From Raphanus sativus (lineage: Eukaryota; Streptophyta; Magnoliopsida; Brassicales; Brassicaceae): 64,000 bases of DNA. Both the position numbers and the translations under genes were made by a program. The stretch is from assembly GCF_000801105.2 (NCBI RefSeq), contig NC_079514.1:22360293-22424292 (forward strand). Reading direction: 5' to 3'. The notes beneath the pieces are model-generated. The model did no database searches. It saw only the letters and a list, made by a program, of their open reading frames with translations, and was not told the DNA's origin. Within the stretch, counting starts at the first letter, position 1. Each line of letters starts with the position of its first letter. Of the stretch, positions 34,673 to 46,257 are shown piece after piece.

Positions 34673-35482
34673 TCTGGTGAAGTTTTGAAATGGATGAAAG
34701 AACATTAACAGAACACTACCGCAGAGGAAGAGGTAGAAACACAAGATGACCATGTGTCCTCTGAAAACGGTGTGATCATGATCCCAGTCAAAGTGGAATC
34801 TGTTAGTTGCTGGACAAAGGAACTTGTGACAGCTACTCGGCTGAGAAATAGCTACAGGTTTAGGCTGACAAGTTGATTTCATTAATCGCCTTTTGTGATG
34901 AAATATGTGATGAGGTTGATGCTGATCTATCTTACTGACTCAGGAAAGTTATCTAAACTCAATTCTGTAAATCCATTTAAATTTAATTATCTCAGATGTA
35001 CATGCTAGGTGATTTATCATGGGGTCCTTATCTTTTCCTTGCAAATGTGTCGAACTCAGCTTGCTTTGTCTCTTACTCTTCAGTGTTTAAGTGAAGTTGA
35101 ATCTCTGGGTTGATAAAGTGAATAAGTTTGGTCTTGATTGTCCTTACAGTCTTGGTTGTCTTTACTAACAAGATCTTTTGAGTGAGTCTTATATGGTACA
35201 TCCTTATTCCTCTGAAGGATAGTCAACAAATAGGTGTCATTCCTCTCTATGATCTTGCGACGTCAGGTAAGTATTCTCTCCGTGAACCGGTTAGTTTTAT
35301 CAGAATATGCAATCAAGTAGAATCTGCTTGTGTGGTCACAATCAGGGGGAGAACTGAACAACTCACATATTGTTCTGTGATTAATGGTTTAGTGAATTAT
35401 ATTGCTTCCGTGCTTCACTAGGTTTGTGAGTTGATGTTTACAGGATGCTTGAGTTGACATATTCAGATAAAAAGGGGAAGAG

Positions 35483-36150
35483 TGTAAGCTCAAGGATTTG
35501 GAGCTTGACATGATGGTGCAATGACACAGAGAGAGTGTTGCTGCTGTGTTACACATGGACGAGAATGTGTAACACATCGACGAAGACAGAAGGAACTAAG
35601 ACGTGAAGACGTGGAGAGTTCTCATTGGCTGATCTTGTTTGGACGTGAATAACAAACTAAAAGATCCTCAGATCACAAATTGGAAGATTTGGTGATGCTG
35701 GTTTTTAGGAAAAGATATATTGCACAATTGGAAATAATTGGTGGCAATAAAAAGGGAAGTTTAGACCTAGGTTTAGGTTAAGCTTTTAACGTTGTATTCT
35801 CATAGAAACACAGACAGGGGTTTGGGGTTTCAAAAGGTGAGCGATTTGTAGAGGTGATCAACAGGGGTTGGTTCACTCAAAGGGTAGATTAAGAATTGGT
35901 CCGTGTCAAGCCGTGTGTGGCGTTGAGTAATTCGGATTAGACAAGTCTTTGTAAAAGATTGTTTAAGTGATTCTTAATAAAGAGATAGTTGATCTCGAAT
36001 CCCCTGTGTTCTTATTGGTTTCACCTGCTGTAGACTTTTCATTAACATCTAAGCTCATTTCCTGCGTAAAAACACAAACACAACAAACGATCAATACAAT
36101 TTTCTGAGTACGTTTGAGATAGTTTAACTCCCTAAACCAAGAACCTTACA
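35483..36150 (+). repeat. Copia 3' LTR (solo side)
   Basis: It begins TGTAAG straight after the polypurine tract and ends CTTACA, giving the perfect 6-bp inverted ends of an LTR. An aataaa lies near 35978. There is no partner LTR in the window, so the borders rest on the terminal repeats and polypurine tract only. Confidence 0.65.
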
Positions 36151-36164
36151 TCTTCGTTATATCC

Positions 36165-36640
36165 CTCTAAATAATCATTGCTCTGTAGGCTTCTGAAACT
36201 TCCCTCCTTGGAAAGTAGTGACCTTATTTTTATCAAAAATATCTGCAATAACTTAAAACCAAGAATCTCATAACAGGATTGAAGCAATGCAATAACAGCA
36301 GATACAGATAACTTATATAGAAACTATTTTACCTTAAATCAAAGCCTCCTTGGATCTTCTCAACTGTAACCTGCACACAACAATAAAGATCTATTTTTTC
36401 TTACTATGTTTTAAAAGAAAAAGGGAAGAGAGATTACATTCAAGACATCACCAGAGTTGGAACACTTGAAGGAAGGGAGACCGTTAATGGCTTTGTTTCT
36501 GTAAGGTAAATCTGTAAAATCAATGGAAGCTTTTCCTAGAGAAGCCAATATCGAAGAACACTAAAACAAACTTTAGAGGAGAGAAAACCTAGTTGTAGCA
36601 GCCTTCCCGATGGATTTTGTAGATTTGAAAGTCATTTTCT
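36165..36640 (-). other. Possible small spliced gene or gene remnant
   Basis: On minus, exon-like pieces join with GT/AG borders. 'ASLGKASIDFTDLPYRNKAI' is followed by 'NGLPSFKCSNSGDVLN' (up to a donor at about 36434), then 'VTVEKIQGGFDLR' (about 36372-36333) in phase after a 62-bp AT-rich intron. The next candidate exon begins after 'ttattgcag' near 36244. An ATG at about 36634 opens a short basic peptide 'MTFKSTKSIGKAATTR'. I do not recognise the product. It lies between the copia LTR and the second copia insertion and may be the 3' part of a gene cut by those events, or chance. Confidence 0.25.
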
Positions 36641-36949
36641 AAGGCTGAGGGATTCTCAATGGTTTCTTGGTCTTGTAGCAGTAAATAAAAGGTTTTATGA
36701 GTCGGTTACAGATGAGAATCAGAGAAGTTAGAAACACATAGAAGGTATTTGACCCCAAAAAGAAAAAAGAAACACATAGAATCGAAGAAGTTTTATCATA
36801 AATAAATTCAGATCGTGAAATCAGGGAAACGGGATCTGACGTGAAATTAATGGGCTTACTGGGCCTCGAAATTAACACAGACAGACCCAAACAAAATTAA
36901 AAGCCCAGACGCAAACAATGGGATCTGACGTGTAAAAAATATTGATTCC

Positions 36950-37444
36950 TGTTGAGCGGAAGACCTCTTGATTCGAGATAAATCAAGACCGTATCACGTC
37001 GATACGATTGCTCGTGACCTGATTCAATCACACACAAGCACAACCAACAGAAAGATCTACAATAAAGCAAGTAAAGAAGACACACATATTGTTTACCCAG
37101 GGGTATCTCTCCGATATGGAGAACTAATCCCCTGGAGCCAGACTCAGCTAGAAAAATCCACTAGAACAAGGCACCACTCTCAAAACAGAGATGGTGAAGA
37201 ACAGAGTACAACGTCTTCTTCTCGATGACTGACAATCAGCTCTCTCTCTCTCTCTCTCTCTCTCTTCACTTATCCTAATGCTATCTCTCTGATCCTTTTA
37301 TACTGAACCAAGGATGTACAATGCTAACCAGAACCAATTAGCTAAACCGTCCTAACATAACCGGTTCAACCTAATCATTTAACTATCAATAACCAAGAGA
37401 TAACCAACCGAATTACAAGCTTAAGAATAGATCACTAACCAACA
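36950..37444 (-). repeat. Copia 3' LTR
   Basis: 495-bp LTR starting TGTTGAGCGG and ending AACCAACA. Its (CT)n tract at about 37233-37264 is longer than in the partner LTR and accounts for most of the length difference. Confidence 0.93.
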
Positions 37445-37561
37445 AACTCCTCCTTGAGCTAAGCTTAAGCTTCACCACTGCAGCTTCAACTCTTCTAGTA
37501 CCCTTGTTCTCTTCTGTGGACTTCACCTCTAGCTTACACCGTCTGGCGAGGCCTGAGGTTC

Positions 37562-40500
37562 TCAGGCTGAAACAACCTTGAGCAAACTCAACGCTGCGTT
37601 GAACTTGCTCACTGGAACCACTTTTGTCAAGATATCAGCTGGGTTCCGATTTGTATGAATCTTCACCACTTCAACCTCTCCTTCATCCATAATGTCTTGA
37701 ATAAAATCATACCTCACACGCATATGCTTCGTGCGTTCATGAAATACTGCGTTTCTCGATAAACAGATGGCGCTTTGAGAATCACACCAGATCTTAACAG
37801 AACCATGTTCAATCCCAAGCTCGGTAAGCAATCCCTTCAGCCAGATAGCCTTCTTTACCGCCTCCGTCAATGAGATATACTCCGCCTCCGTAGTTGATAA
37901 CGCCACCACTGGTTGAAGACTTGATCGCCAGCTCACTACATTACCACCTATGGTAAACACATAGCCTGACAGAGACATGCTCCTATCTCTGTCTCCTGTG
38001 TAGTCAGAATCACAGAAGCCTTGAATCTCAAAACCTTTCTCTTGAGTAAACGTGAGCTGAACATCTGCTGACCCCTTCATATACCTAAGAAGCCATTTCA
38101 CTGCTTCCCAGTGTACCTCTCCAGGTCTGCTCATAAACCTGCTGACGAGCCCCACTGCGTATGCAAGATCAGGACGCGAGCCCACCGTTGCATACATTAT
38201 ACTTCCCACCGCAAACAGGTATGGAATCGTATCAGTGTCGATACTCTCCTCCTTCTCAGTTTCTGCTGAGAGCTTGAAATGGGCTCCCATAGGTGTTAAA
38301 GCAACCTTAACATCTTCCATCCTGAAGTTTCTAACCACCTTCTTTATATACTCTGACTGAGACAGACGAAGAATCCCCTTGCTTCTGTCTCTGTATATAT
38401 CCATTCCCAGTATCCTACGAGCTGGACCTAAGTCTTTCATCTCGAATGCAGATTCCAGCTGATCCTTGAGCTTCTTGACATCCTTCATGAACTTCGCAGC
38501 AATAAGCATATCATCTACATATAGTAGAAGATACACCATGCTACCGCTTGAACCTTCTGTAGTATACACACACGCATCACTCCAGCTTCTCCTATAACCT
38601 TGGAAGTGCATGAACTCATCAAACTTCTTGTTCCACTGACGAGGAGACTGCTTGAGACCGTACATGGACTTCTTCAGTAAGAATACATGATCCGGCTTCG
38701 ACTTATCCTCGTAACCTTCAGGCTGCTCCATGTATAAGTCTTCTTCTAGATCACCGTGAAGAAAAGCTGTCTTCACGTCCATCTGCTCCAACTCTAGATC
38801 TTGATTCACCACTAATGACAGCAGTGTTTGGATTGAAACATGCTTCACTACTGGTGCGAATACTTCATGGTAGTCAATCCCCTACTTCTGCGTGAACCCT
38901 CGTGCCACAAGCCTCGACTTGTATCTCTCAGGCTCATCCTCAGTGATCCCAGGCTTTATCTTATACAGCCACTTGCAACTGATCACCTTCCTATCTTTTG
39001 GTCTCTTCACTAACACCCAAGTGCCATTCTTGAGAAGAGAACCCATCTCGTCGTCAGACGCCACACTCCACTTATGCCACTCCTTACTTGCCCTTGCCAC
39101 AGAATAATCTTTAGGTTCTTCCACATACATCAGCTCAAACATCGATAGAGAAAATGCCACCTCATAACAGTCATAATCATTGAACTTTACGGGAGGAACG
39201 ACAGTTCTGCGAGGTCTGTCTCTAGCCAGTTGATAGTTTGTCAATCATGAGCTGGCTTGCTCCACATCACCCTGCTCTGAAGCTTCTGAATCATCCTCGC
39301 CATGAGTAGCAGAAGAATCTCCTCCTTGACTTGAGCTACTACAGCCATCACTAGTCGTCAGAGGTATCTGCACAAGAGTCTTCTCAGCGTCCAACGTACC
39401 CGTCTGGTCTGGTACTCCTCCTTGAATGTTCTTCGGGATATCCTTGAACATAGTTTCTTCACAGAACTTCACATTTCGGCTAACCACACACTCTTCACCG
39501 TCTAAGAGCCACACCTTATAGCCTTTTGTCCCAGGAGGATACCCAATGAAGACTCCTTTAACTGCTCGAGGCTTGAGCTTCCCTTGATTAGTGTAGATAT
39601 ACGCCACCGAACCAAACTTTTTCATATGTTTGTAACCCGGCTTCCTTCCAAGCCAGATCTCCTCAGGAACCTTGAACCCAACCGCTGACGAGGGAGACCG
39701 ATTGATGGTATACACTGAGAACGCTGCTGCTTCTGACCAGAACTCTTCACTGAGACCAGACTCATCCAGCAGGCATCGAACCTTCTCCATGATGGTGCGA
39801 TTCATCCTCTCAGCAACGTCGTTCTGCTGGGGCGTGTATGCGCAGGTCCTATGTCTTGCAATGCCATATTTCCTGCAAAACTCATCAAACAAACGGTTGC
39901 AGAACTCTAGGCCATTATCGGTCCTGAGGCATTTAACTTTCTTATCAACCTGATTTTCTACCAGCAATTTCCATTCACTAAAACTAGCAAACGTTTCATC
40001 CTTTGTCCTAAGAAAACAGATCCAAACCTTTCTGGAGTGATCATCTATAATGGACAAGAAATATCTGTTACCAGTCTGTGAACGATGCACGATTGGAGAA
40101 CCCCAGAGATCTGCATGAACATACTCCAAAACATTAGTAGTAGTATGTTTACCAGTACTAAAGCTTACCTTTTTGGATTTTCCCATCACACAGTGCTCGC
40201 AGAAGAACTCAGCTCCCCAACATCCTTCTTGGTAAGAGTTCCAGCCTTCACAAGAACTTGTAGATTCTTGACGCTCATGTGTCCCAGTCTGCTATGCCAC
40301 ACCGGTACTTTTAACTTGTGACCTTCTACATTGCAGCTCTCTGGTACTACGGTTTCACCCTTCAGGATGTAAAGGCCATTAACCAGAGCTCCCCACAATG
40401 CGACCATGGAGTTCTTCATGAAGATAATCCTGCCATCCTCTCCACAATGCTTGAACCCAAGTCGATCTAGGGTCCCCGTAGAAATAAGGTTCCTTCTGAG

Positions 40501-41625
40501 CGCAGGAACGTATCTGACATTCTTCAACACCTTGACGGTGCCCCCACGAGTGTTGATCTTCACAGTACCGATCCCCAGAGTCTCTATTGTGGTATAGTCT
40601 CCTAGAAGAACCTTTGCTGACTTGATCTCTTCAAAGTCAGTGAACCACTCGCGATGGCAGGTCATGTGGTGTGTACACCCTGAGTCTATAACCCAGTCCT
40701 CACTCGCCTCATTGCCAACCGTCGTAAGAGCATTTGGAGCATCATCGAGTGAACTTATTGCTACAGCCGCTTCTCCATCGCTATCTTGTTCCATCCTTTT
40801 CTTCCTCGCAAAGCAGTCTGCTTTAACATGCCCCTCTTTCTTGCAGTACCAGCAAGTAACTTTCCTTCCTCGTGACTTGCTTCTGCCTTTGTTTCCTCGA
40901 GAGTCGCCATGATCGCGCCTGCTTTGTCGTCCTCTTTCAGAGGAATAGAGCACGGATGCTGTTCCCTTCTCATTCCTTCCACTATCTTGGATCTCTCTCT
41001 GTTTGGACCTTGCCGCCGATATGACTTCTTCCAACGTGAGAGAGTCCTTTCCATACTTGAGAGTATGCTTGAGTTGATCATAGATGGCCGGTAGAGAGCT
41101 CAGGAACACAATAGCTTGAATCTCATCAGTGACACTGACATTCAAGCTCCCCATCTCTGCAACAATTTTCAAGAAATCATCTACGTTTATATCGATAGAC
41201 TTTGAGCTATCACATTTAAACGTGTAGAATAAAGATTGAACAAAGATGCGATTGGGTAAAGACTTGGATAGATGCAACCTTTCGAGAGATGACCACATCG
41301 CTGCTGCGGTAGTGCAGGGCTTGATCTTGCGAAGAACTTGATTCCCGATGTTGAGGATAATCATATCTTTCGCCTTTTCATCCTTCTCGAGTTTAACTGG
41401 ATCAAGAATCGTCTTTGTATCTGACGCACCAGTACCGTCGTCATCATCCACCGCCTTTCCCTCTGGTTTTGTCACCGGAACTTCGATCTCGAAGTTATCA
41501 CTAAGCACGACTTCCTTCAAGCCCGATACACCAAAGTGAGCCATCATCTGAATCGTCCACAGCGAGAAATCACCGGTTCCGTCGAACAGTTCCACCTCAG
41601 CGCGTATCGTCTTCGTCGTCGTCAT
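37562..41625 (-). pseudogene. Copia gag-pol polyprotein, three lesions
   Basis: It starts MTTTKTIRAEVELFDGTGDF at 41625. The gag (UBN2-type) spans residues 1-230, with zinc knuckle 'CWYCKKEGHVKADC' near 275. The protease motif 'DWVIDSGCTHHMT' is near 330, and a gag-pre-integrase 'VWHSRLGHMSVKNLQ' comes before a one-base frameshift at about 40215. The integrase (to 39245) has its catalytic residues in 'HADLWGS', 'LRTDNGLEF' and 'NDVAERMNRTI'. A TGA at 39245-39247 and a TAG at 38882-38884 follow. The RT has 'MDVKTAFLHGDLEEDLYMEQ' and catalytic 'YVDDMLIA'. RNase H contains 'GFCDSDYTGD', 'STTEAEYI' and 'WCDSQSAICL'. The frame ends at 37562. General resemblance is to Tnt1-type copia polyproteins. 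All other codons are open. Confidence 0.93.
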
Positions 41626-41652
41626 CGTGAGTCCACGAATCTAGACAACCTG

Positions 41653-41664
41653 GCTCTGATACCA
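41653..41664 (-). promoter_or_regulatory. Copia primer binding site (tRNA-iMet)
   Basis: TGGTATCAGAGC on minus, two bases inside the 5' LTR, complements the 3' end of plant initiator-Met tRNA and primes minus-strand DNA synthesis. Confidence 0.9.
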
Positions 41665-41666
41665 CT

Positions 41667-42157
41667 TGTTGAGCGGAAGACCTCTTGATTCGAGATGAAT
41701 CAAGACCGTATCACGTCGATACGATTGCTCGTGACCTGATTCAATCACACACAAGCACAAGCAACAGAAAGATCTACAAGAAAGCAAGTAAAGAAGACAC
41801 ACAGATTGTTTACCCAGGGGTATCTCTCCGATATGGAGAACTAATCCCCTGGAGCCAGACTCAGCTAGCAAAATCCACTAGAACAAGGCACCACTCTCAA
41901 AACAGAGATGGTGAAGAACAGAGTACAACGTCTTCTTCTCGATGACTGACAATCAGCTCTCTATCTCTCTCTCTCTCTTCACTTATCCTAATGCTATCTC
42001 TCTTATCCTTTTATACTGAACCAAGGATGTACAATGCTAACCAGAACCAATTAGCTAAACCGTCCTAACATAACCGGTTCAACCTAATCATCTAATTATC
42101 AATAACCAAGATATAACCAACCGAATTACAAGCTTAAGAATAGATCACTAACCAACA
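41667..42157 (-). repeat. Copia 5' LTR
   Basis: 491-bp LTR with the same ends as its partner. It holds the element promoter on minus. The CT tract is shorter and interrupted by an a (about 41960-41980). Confidence 0.93.
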
Positions 42158-42328
42158 ATTCCCATTGGTCGATTTAATCATCTGACGTGGAGGCCTTCTC
42201 TGAGCAGGGTATTCTGCTTTTACTACTTGTTGAATTTTTATTTTTTTTTGCGTCTGAAAGACACTTTATTTAGTAAAACCATATAGTATAAGATCAAGAA
42301 CGCTTCACAGCTTGCTTGTTGAAACATC

Positions 42329-42918
42329 TTACCCTTTGATGGCCATAGCATTTGGGATCACAGGCCTCACGTAGAAACCAATAGATTTCAACTGAGCATG
42401 GTCACAAGTTCCGAAGAAACCTCCAAACTCACGGCGTTCAAGTATCCCTGAATGAAACTCCATCTTCTTAAGACCAAATTCTCCTGGATCGACCAGTGAA
42501 CCGCATAGTGTGTACGTTCATTTGTATGAAACGCTAGCGAGGAAATGTAACCATTGTATACCTCCCCGTGAATCCCAGTCACAAACTCTGTCTCATGGTT
42601 CAGCCTCAGCTGTAATCAAATGAACATCAGACACTGTATACAGTGAAAGGTTTGGAGGAAAGAAATGAGACTTACAATTCGCCTGCTACAGACAGGTGAT
42701 GGTGAACCGTAGGTTTTAGAAATGACAACAGATCCATTCTCGACATATCCAAACTGGATTGAAGTGACTCCGCGTTTGTTAAAGGATACATTTATATGAG
42801 ATATTATCTTGTCGCCCGTTTCTTCCCATTGAACGCACCCAGAGTCGGTACAGGATTGACCAATAGGGCCCATTGCTATCATTTGTTTTCTTGTTTTTTT
42901 GCCACAAGCCATCTGCAT
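42329..42918 (-). pseudogene. Single-domain jacalin-related lectin gene with a frameshift
   Basis: Exon 1 (42918-42676, 81 codons) starts MQMACGKKTRKQ and carries 'AMGPIGQ', 'ITSIQFGYVENG'-like 'VTSIQFGYVENGSVV' and 'SKTYGSPSP'. A 66-bp GT/AG intron in phase 0 leads to exon 2 (42609-42329), with 'LNHETEFVTGIHGEVYN' and 'ISSLAFHTNER', then 'EFGGFFGTCDHAQLKSIGFY' and 'VRPVIPNA' before TAA at 42329-42331. These are the strands of a jacalin beta-prism, a mannose/galactose-binding fold common in Brassicaceae defence. Exon 2 is 281 bp, one short of a multiple of three. The frame shifts near 42500 ('THYAVH' to 'DPGEFGLKK'), and the unshifted frame stops at 42388. About 174 residues would be normal for one domain. 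It could be a recent pseudogene or a base error. The copia insertion lies 167 bp beyond its 3' end. Confidence 0.8.
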
Positions 42919-43057
42919 AACTATAAAGCAAGGTCTGTACTCTGTGTAGTCTGTATAGAAATCAGCATAGAGAGGACAAATAAATAGGCAGGAATTTTGG
43001 TCTTAAATGGATTCTAATTTATGGTTTGTGTGTATGGGAAGCAAGCAAAGTTATCGA

Positions 43058-43616
43058 TAGCAATGTCAATTGGGCGGGCCGGGCGAGTTTGGGCGTGTCC
43101 GAATGGGCATCATTTTTTTGCTGGACAAATTTGGTCGAAGCCCAAATGGGACCATAACCAAATGGGACCATAACCAAATGGGACCATAACCAAATAAGAC
43201 CATGATTTACTAGATTTGTTGGGCTGTCCAAATAAGCCCAAATGGGACTCAAAAGCGGAGAAGAATCGATGAAGGAAAAGGAGAGTCGATGAGGGAGGAG
43301 GAGAACCGAAGACGGCGAAGAAGGATCGACGAAATCGCAGAAGATCCGACGAAATCGCCGAAGAATCGCACGAAATCGACGAAAACGGTGGAAAAAGAAG
43401 TGATTTGCGTTTTTTCCAATTTTAGAAAACCCTAGATATTTAGGTTTATTGGACGGCCCATGTCCAAATGATTAAGCCCAGTGGAGCCCACGGACGTAAT
43501 TGGGGTTGTCCATTTGGACAAAAATTAATTATGGTCCAATATGGTTTTGTCCATTTCTGTCCATATCTATTTGGACATGGGCCGCCCATTAATAGCCTGC
43601 CCAATTGACATCTCTA
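43058..43616. mobile_element. Non-autonomous hAT element with perfect 8-bp target duplication
   Basis: The ends are TAGCAATGTCAATTGGGC and (reversed) TAGAGATGTCAATTGGGC, 16 of 18 identical. gttatcga occurs exactly at 43050-43057 and 43617-43624. TAG ends and 8-bp duplications define hAT. The 559-bp inside has a short array of 'ccaaatgggaccataa' (four units, about 43141-43200), 'tccatttggaca' words near the other end that pair with it, and a purine-rich core (43245-43400) with 'atcgacgaaatcgc' repeats. No transposase is seen. Confidence 0.88.
43141..43200. repeat. Short tandem array inside the hAT element
   Basis: Four successive units of about 16-17 bp ('aaatgggaccataacc', the last with 'aataagaccat') near the left end. 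Subterminal repeats of this kind are typical binding sites in hAT elements. Confidence 0.75.
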
Positions 43617-43624
43617 GTTATCGA

Positions 43625-44205
43625 CCACACTATTAGGTGAATCAAATACTGGAATCAAATAAGGATCAGCTATTAGGTGAAAAACTTTGTACCAGTCACA
43701 ATATTTGGCTTTTCAATCTATTAAGAGACTCATGACAATTATTTTCCATTTGATATTTGCTTACTATAGAATAATATTATATGCCAAGATAATGTCCGTG
43801 GGTCTAGTTATAAAATTGAGAAGCAGTGATTTAGTAGCTTTGTTGTTTCCACTCTCTAGGTCTGAATGGTAACGTGCAGGATAACTGTGGGACAAGTGTT
43901 GTGCGGTTCAGATAGTAACAAAAATATATAGATATATAGGTATGTGTAGAAAGTTGTTGACGGCGGTGCGGTGTGGGGCAGTTGGTTACCGTTCAAGCCT
44001 CTATATGTTTTGTGTTGTGGGTCTTTGAGTAAACTTCTTGTAGTGGAACAGTTGAACTGTCTTGTCTGTGCTCAGTTTTCGCTGTGGAGTTTTGTTTCAG
44101 TTGAGGTTAGTTTCATTGCAGAGAGAACTTCTTTATCCATTAATAAGAAACTTGCTTCAAAGTATGGCTCTAACCTCGTAGCTCCCCACCCAAAACATTT
44201 CTGGT
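43625..44205. other. Stretch between hAT and LTR element, no recognised gene
   Basis: The 97-codon frame at 43971-44264 runs into the LTR and has no domain I recognise. The sequence continues past the LTR element at 51033. Joining across the atgtt duplication gives no longer open frame. Confidence 0.35.
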
Positions 44206-44210
44206 ATGTT

Positions 44211-45848
44211 TGTAGCATCCCTATCCCCCGGGGATCGACCGGGGTTATCGGTAGGGAGCTATAGACATGCGTATGCTCTTATAGGCAACCCGCCGTGTCA
44301 GTTACTGGTCCCATGAGTCGACGATCGCATTGCTTTCTTTGAAATTCCGATCCACCCGTATCCATACACTTCTACTTACAGTCCTGCGCACAGGTAAAAG
44401 GAAAGGGAGGGTCTGAGTATTGGGTTACTCAGTGAAGTGACTCTAGACCAGCCTGCCCGCAAGACACTCTACACTACTCTATGCGGGAACCAGGACTGAC
44501 TAGCCACTACAGTCATCAAGGCAACATAAAGCATTCCATAACACATCATTTCTAGCCACCTAGCGAGCAGTCAATACATTAAACTCAGACACTGCTACAA
44601 ATCAATCAATAATAGATAAGACCGACTCGACAAACACAACCGACTCAACTTCAAGAAAAGGACCTATGATCATTTACGGATGTCCCTACGCGTTCCGGTC
44701 TATCCTGGGTGGCGCCTCTTTCGAGCATCCGTCCCGCCCAGCTTCCTAGAGGCTACCCGGATTGCAGCACGTTGGCCCTCTGGCTCTGTTTGCCCCCCGG
44801 CCATTCATAGCCTTACACAGCCCTTCTCGGCTTGACTCGATCCTATGGCGCCACTACACTTGCTTATTTATATCCCGCCCTCGCGCGGTTCCTTTCACAT
44901 CACCACACATCGCACCCTAGACTCTAGACGCCCACCCGTTCTCGGTGGTCCAAGCAGGACTACAAACAAGATCATTGACACTTCTTCCACATTCTCATTC
45001 TCATTCACATTCACTTACTCATACTTACACTTCCTCTTTCACTTACTCCATCACTTACACATAGACTCATAGTCATACTCATACTCAAGACGCCACCCGT
45101 TATCGGTGTCCCACACAAGTCACTTAGCACAAGATTAATATGAACAACCAATCGACAAGATGCTAAGAGAAATCTCTATCAACACATGGGACCAAACAAC
45201 ACATAAGGAATCATCATATTTTATCCACATCAACACAAGACAGTCCATTAATGTCCCTTTTAAACAGTATGAGAGTTCTTATGCAACATGGTTCATGCAT
45301 CTAACAGCCTAGATTCATCATGAACTAACACCCTAACTTTCACACAAGAGCTAATCAACCCTAGATCCAACAAGATTAATATAAAGGACATGAGAGAAAC
45401 TGGGTTTGGATCACCTCATCTTAACCTAGATCTGGACACAAGAGCGAGAGAAGATGAGATCTGAACCACCCGACTGATCAGCTACACCACCACCACGCTA
45501 CCTCAACACACGGCGATCACCACCAATCCGCCGCCGACAAGGAGAGAGAGGGAGAGATCGGACGCCGAGGAGAGAGAGAAGAAGAAGAAGAAGAGAGAGA
45601 CGCGCTGGAGAGAGGAGAGAAGAGAGAAGAGACGGCGGCGCAGGAGAGAAGACTTGACGGCTAGGGTTTCCAGTTCTCCGGGAATCTCTGCAGAGCTCCG
45701 CTTCAGTTTTGTGAATAGGACAAAAGGAGGTGGCTGCAGTCCTTTTTATAAGGATGGGGAGGAGAGACCTAGGTTTTCTAGTCAATCGGGCCGTAGGGAA
45801 GCCCGATCCCATTAGAAAAAATATTGGGTCCGGGATAGGGATGTTACA
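44211..45848 (-). repeat. 3' LTR of the gene-capturing element
   Basis: 1638 bp, bounded on plus by TGTAGCATCCCTATCCC and GGGATAGGGATGTTACA, a 17-bp inverted repeat with one mismatch. It contains a 'cattctcattctcattcaca' type pyrimidine repeat near 44985-45070 and a purine-rich gagagaagaag tract near 45540-45650. Confidence 0.92.
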
Positions 45849-46257
45849 AACTCCCCCACTTAATGGAATTCGGCCCCGAATTCAGCTTGTGTAACTCCCA
45901 ATTCTTAACATCCCTTACCCAATATTTTTTTTCCAACGGTTTCTGCAATCCAAGATATCCTTGGTACTAACTCAATGCGGCTTTATACTACTCCCATGTC
46001 GCATCAGGCGGTACTACTTGCTTCGAGGTTTCATAGGTCTTCTTTGCTTTGTCTTTTGTTCTCCCCCACTTCGATCAGGCATACCCATTTCCTAACACCC
46101 GTCATTTCGTCCCCTATTTCTGTGTGTCAAGACTCCCGTGCCTAACATTCCGACTTCGTGTGACACCCACTCGCCCTTTGTCCGCCAGCGGTTTCACAAA
46201 GTTATCCGAGGCGCTTATTACTATCCTTACTCGACTCGATTGGACCGCCAAGGACAA
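45849..46257 (-). other. 3' untranslated part with relic of a gypsy pol end
   Basis: Beside the polypurine tract is 'cttaatggaattcggccccg' followed by 'aattc' (plus strand). On minus this reads like the last codons of chromovirus pol (Glu-Phe-Xaa-Xaa-Glu-Phe) before the tract. A similar block is at 56548-56575 in the other non-autonomous element. The rest shows no gene. Confidence 0.5.

Larger units (their letters stand above)
31985..36150 (+). mobile_element. 5'-truncated, internally deleted copia element with 3' LTR
   Basis: The plus-strand order is gag zinc knuckles, a gag/RNase H fused frame, a spacer with a 3-copy repeat, a polypurine tract (aaaaaggggaagag, 35469-35482), and a 668-bp LTR that starts TGTAAG and ends CTTACA (35483-36150). 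No 5' LTR or primer site is present: the element begins abruptly inside gag near 31985, right after the Helitron region. Protease, integrase and the main RT block are missing. Gag style, the long spacer between pol and LTR, and the RNase H tail suggest the SIRE/Maximus copia group, a family inference only. Confidence 0.75.
36950..42157 (-). mobile_element. Complete Ty1-copia retrotransposon, 5.2 kb
   Basis: Two LTRs (36950-37444 and 41667-42157), both TGTTGAG...CCAACA and nearly identical, are flanked by the 5-bp target duplication attcc (36945-36949 and 42158-42162). Minus is the coding strand: the primer site TGGTATCAGAGC (initiator-Met tRNA) lies at 41653-41664 beside the right LTR, and a purine-rich aaggaggagtt lies beside the left one. 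Gag-pol fills the inside in copia order: gag, protease, integrase, RT, RNase H. High LTR similarity indicates a recent insertion. One frameshift and two stops disable the polyprotein. Confidence 0.95.

Noticed and set aside
43971..44264. 97-codon frame running into the LTR
   Set aside because: Ends inside LTR sequence and does not extend when the insertion is set aside.
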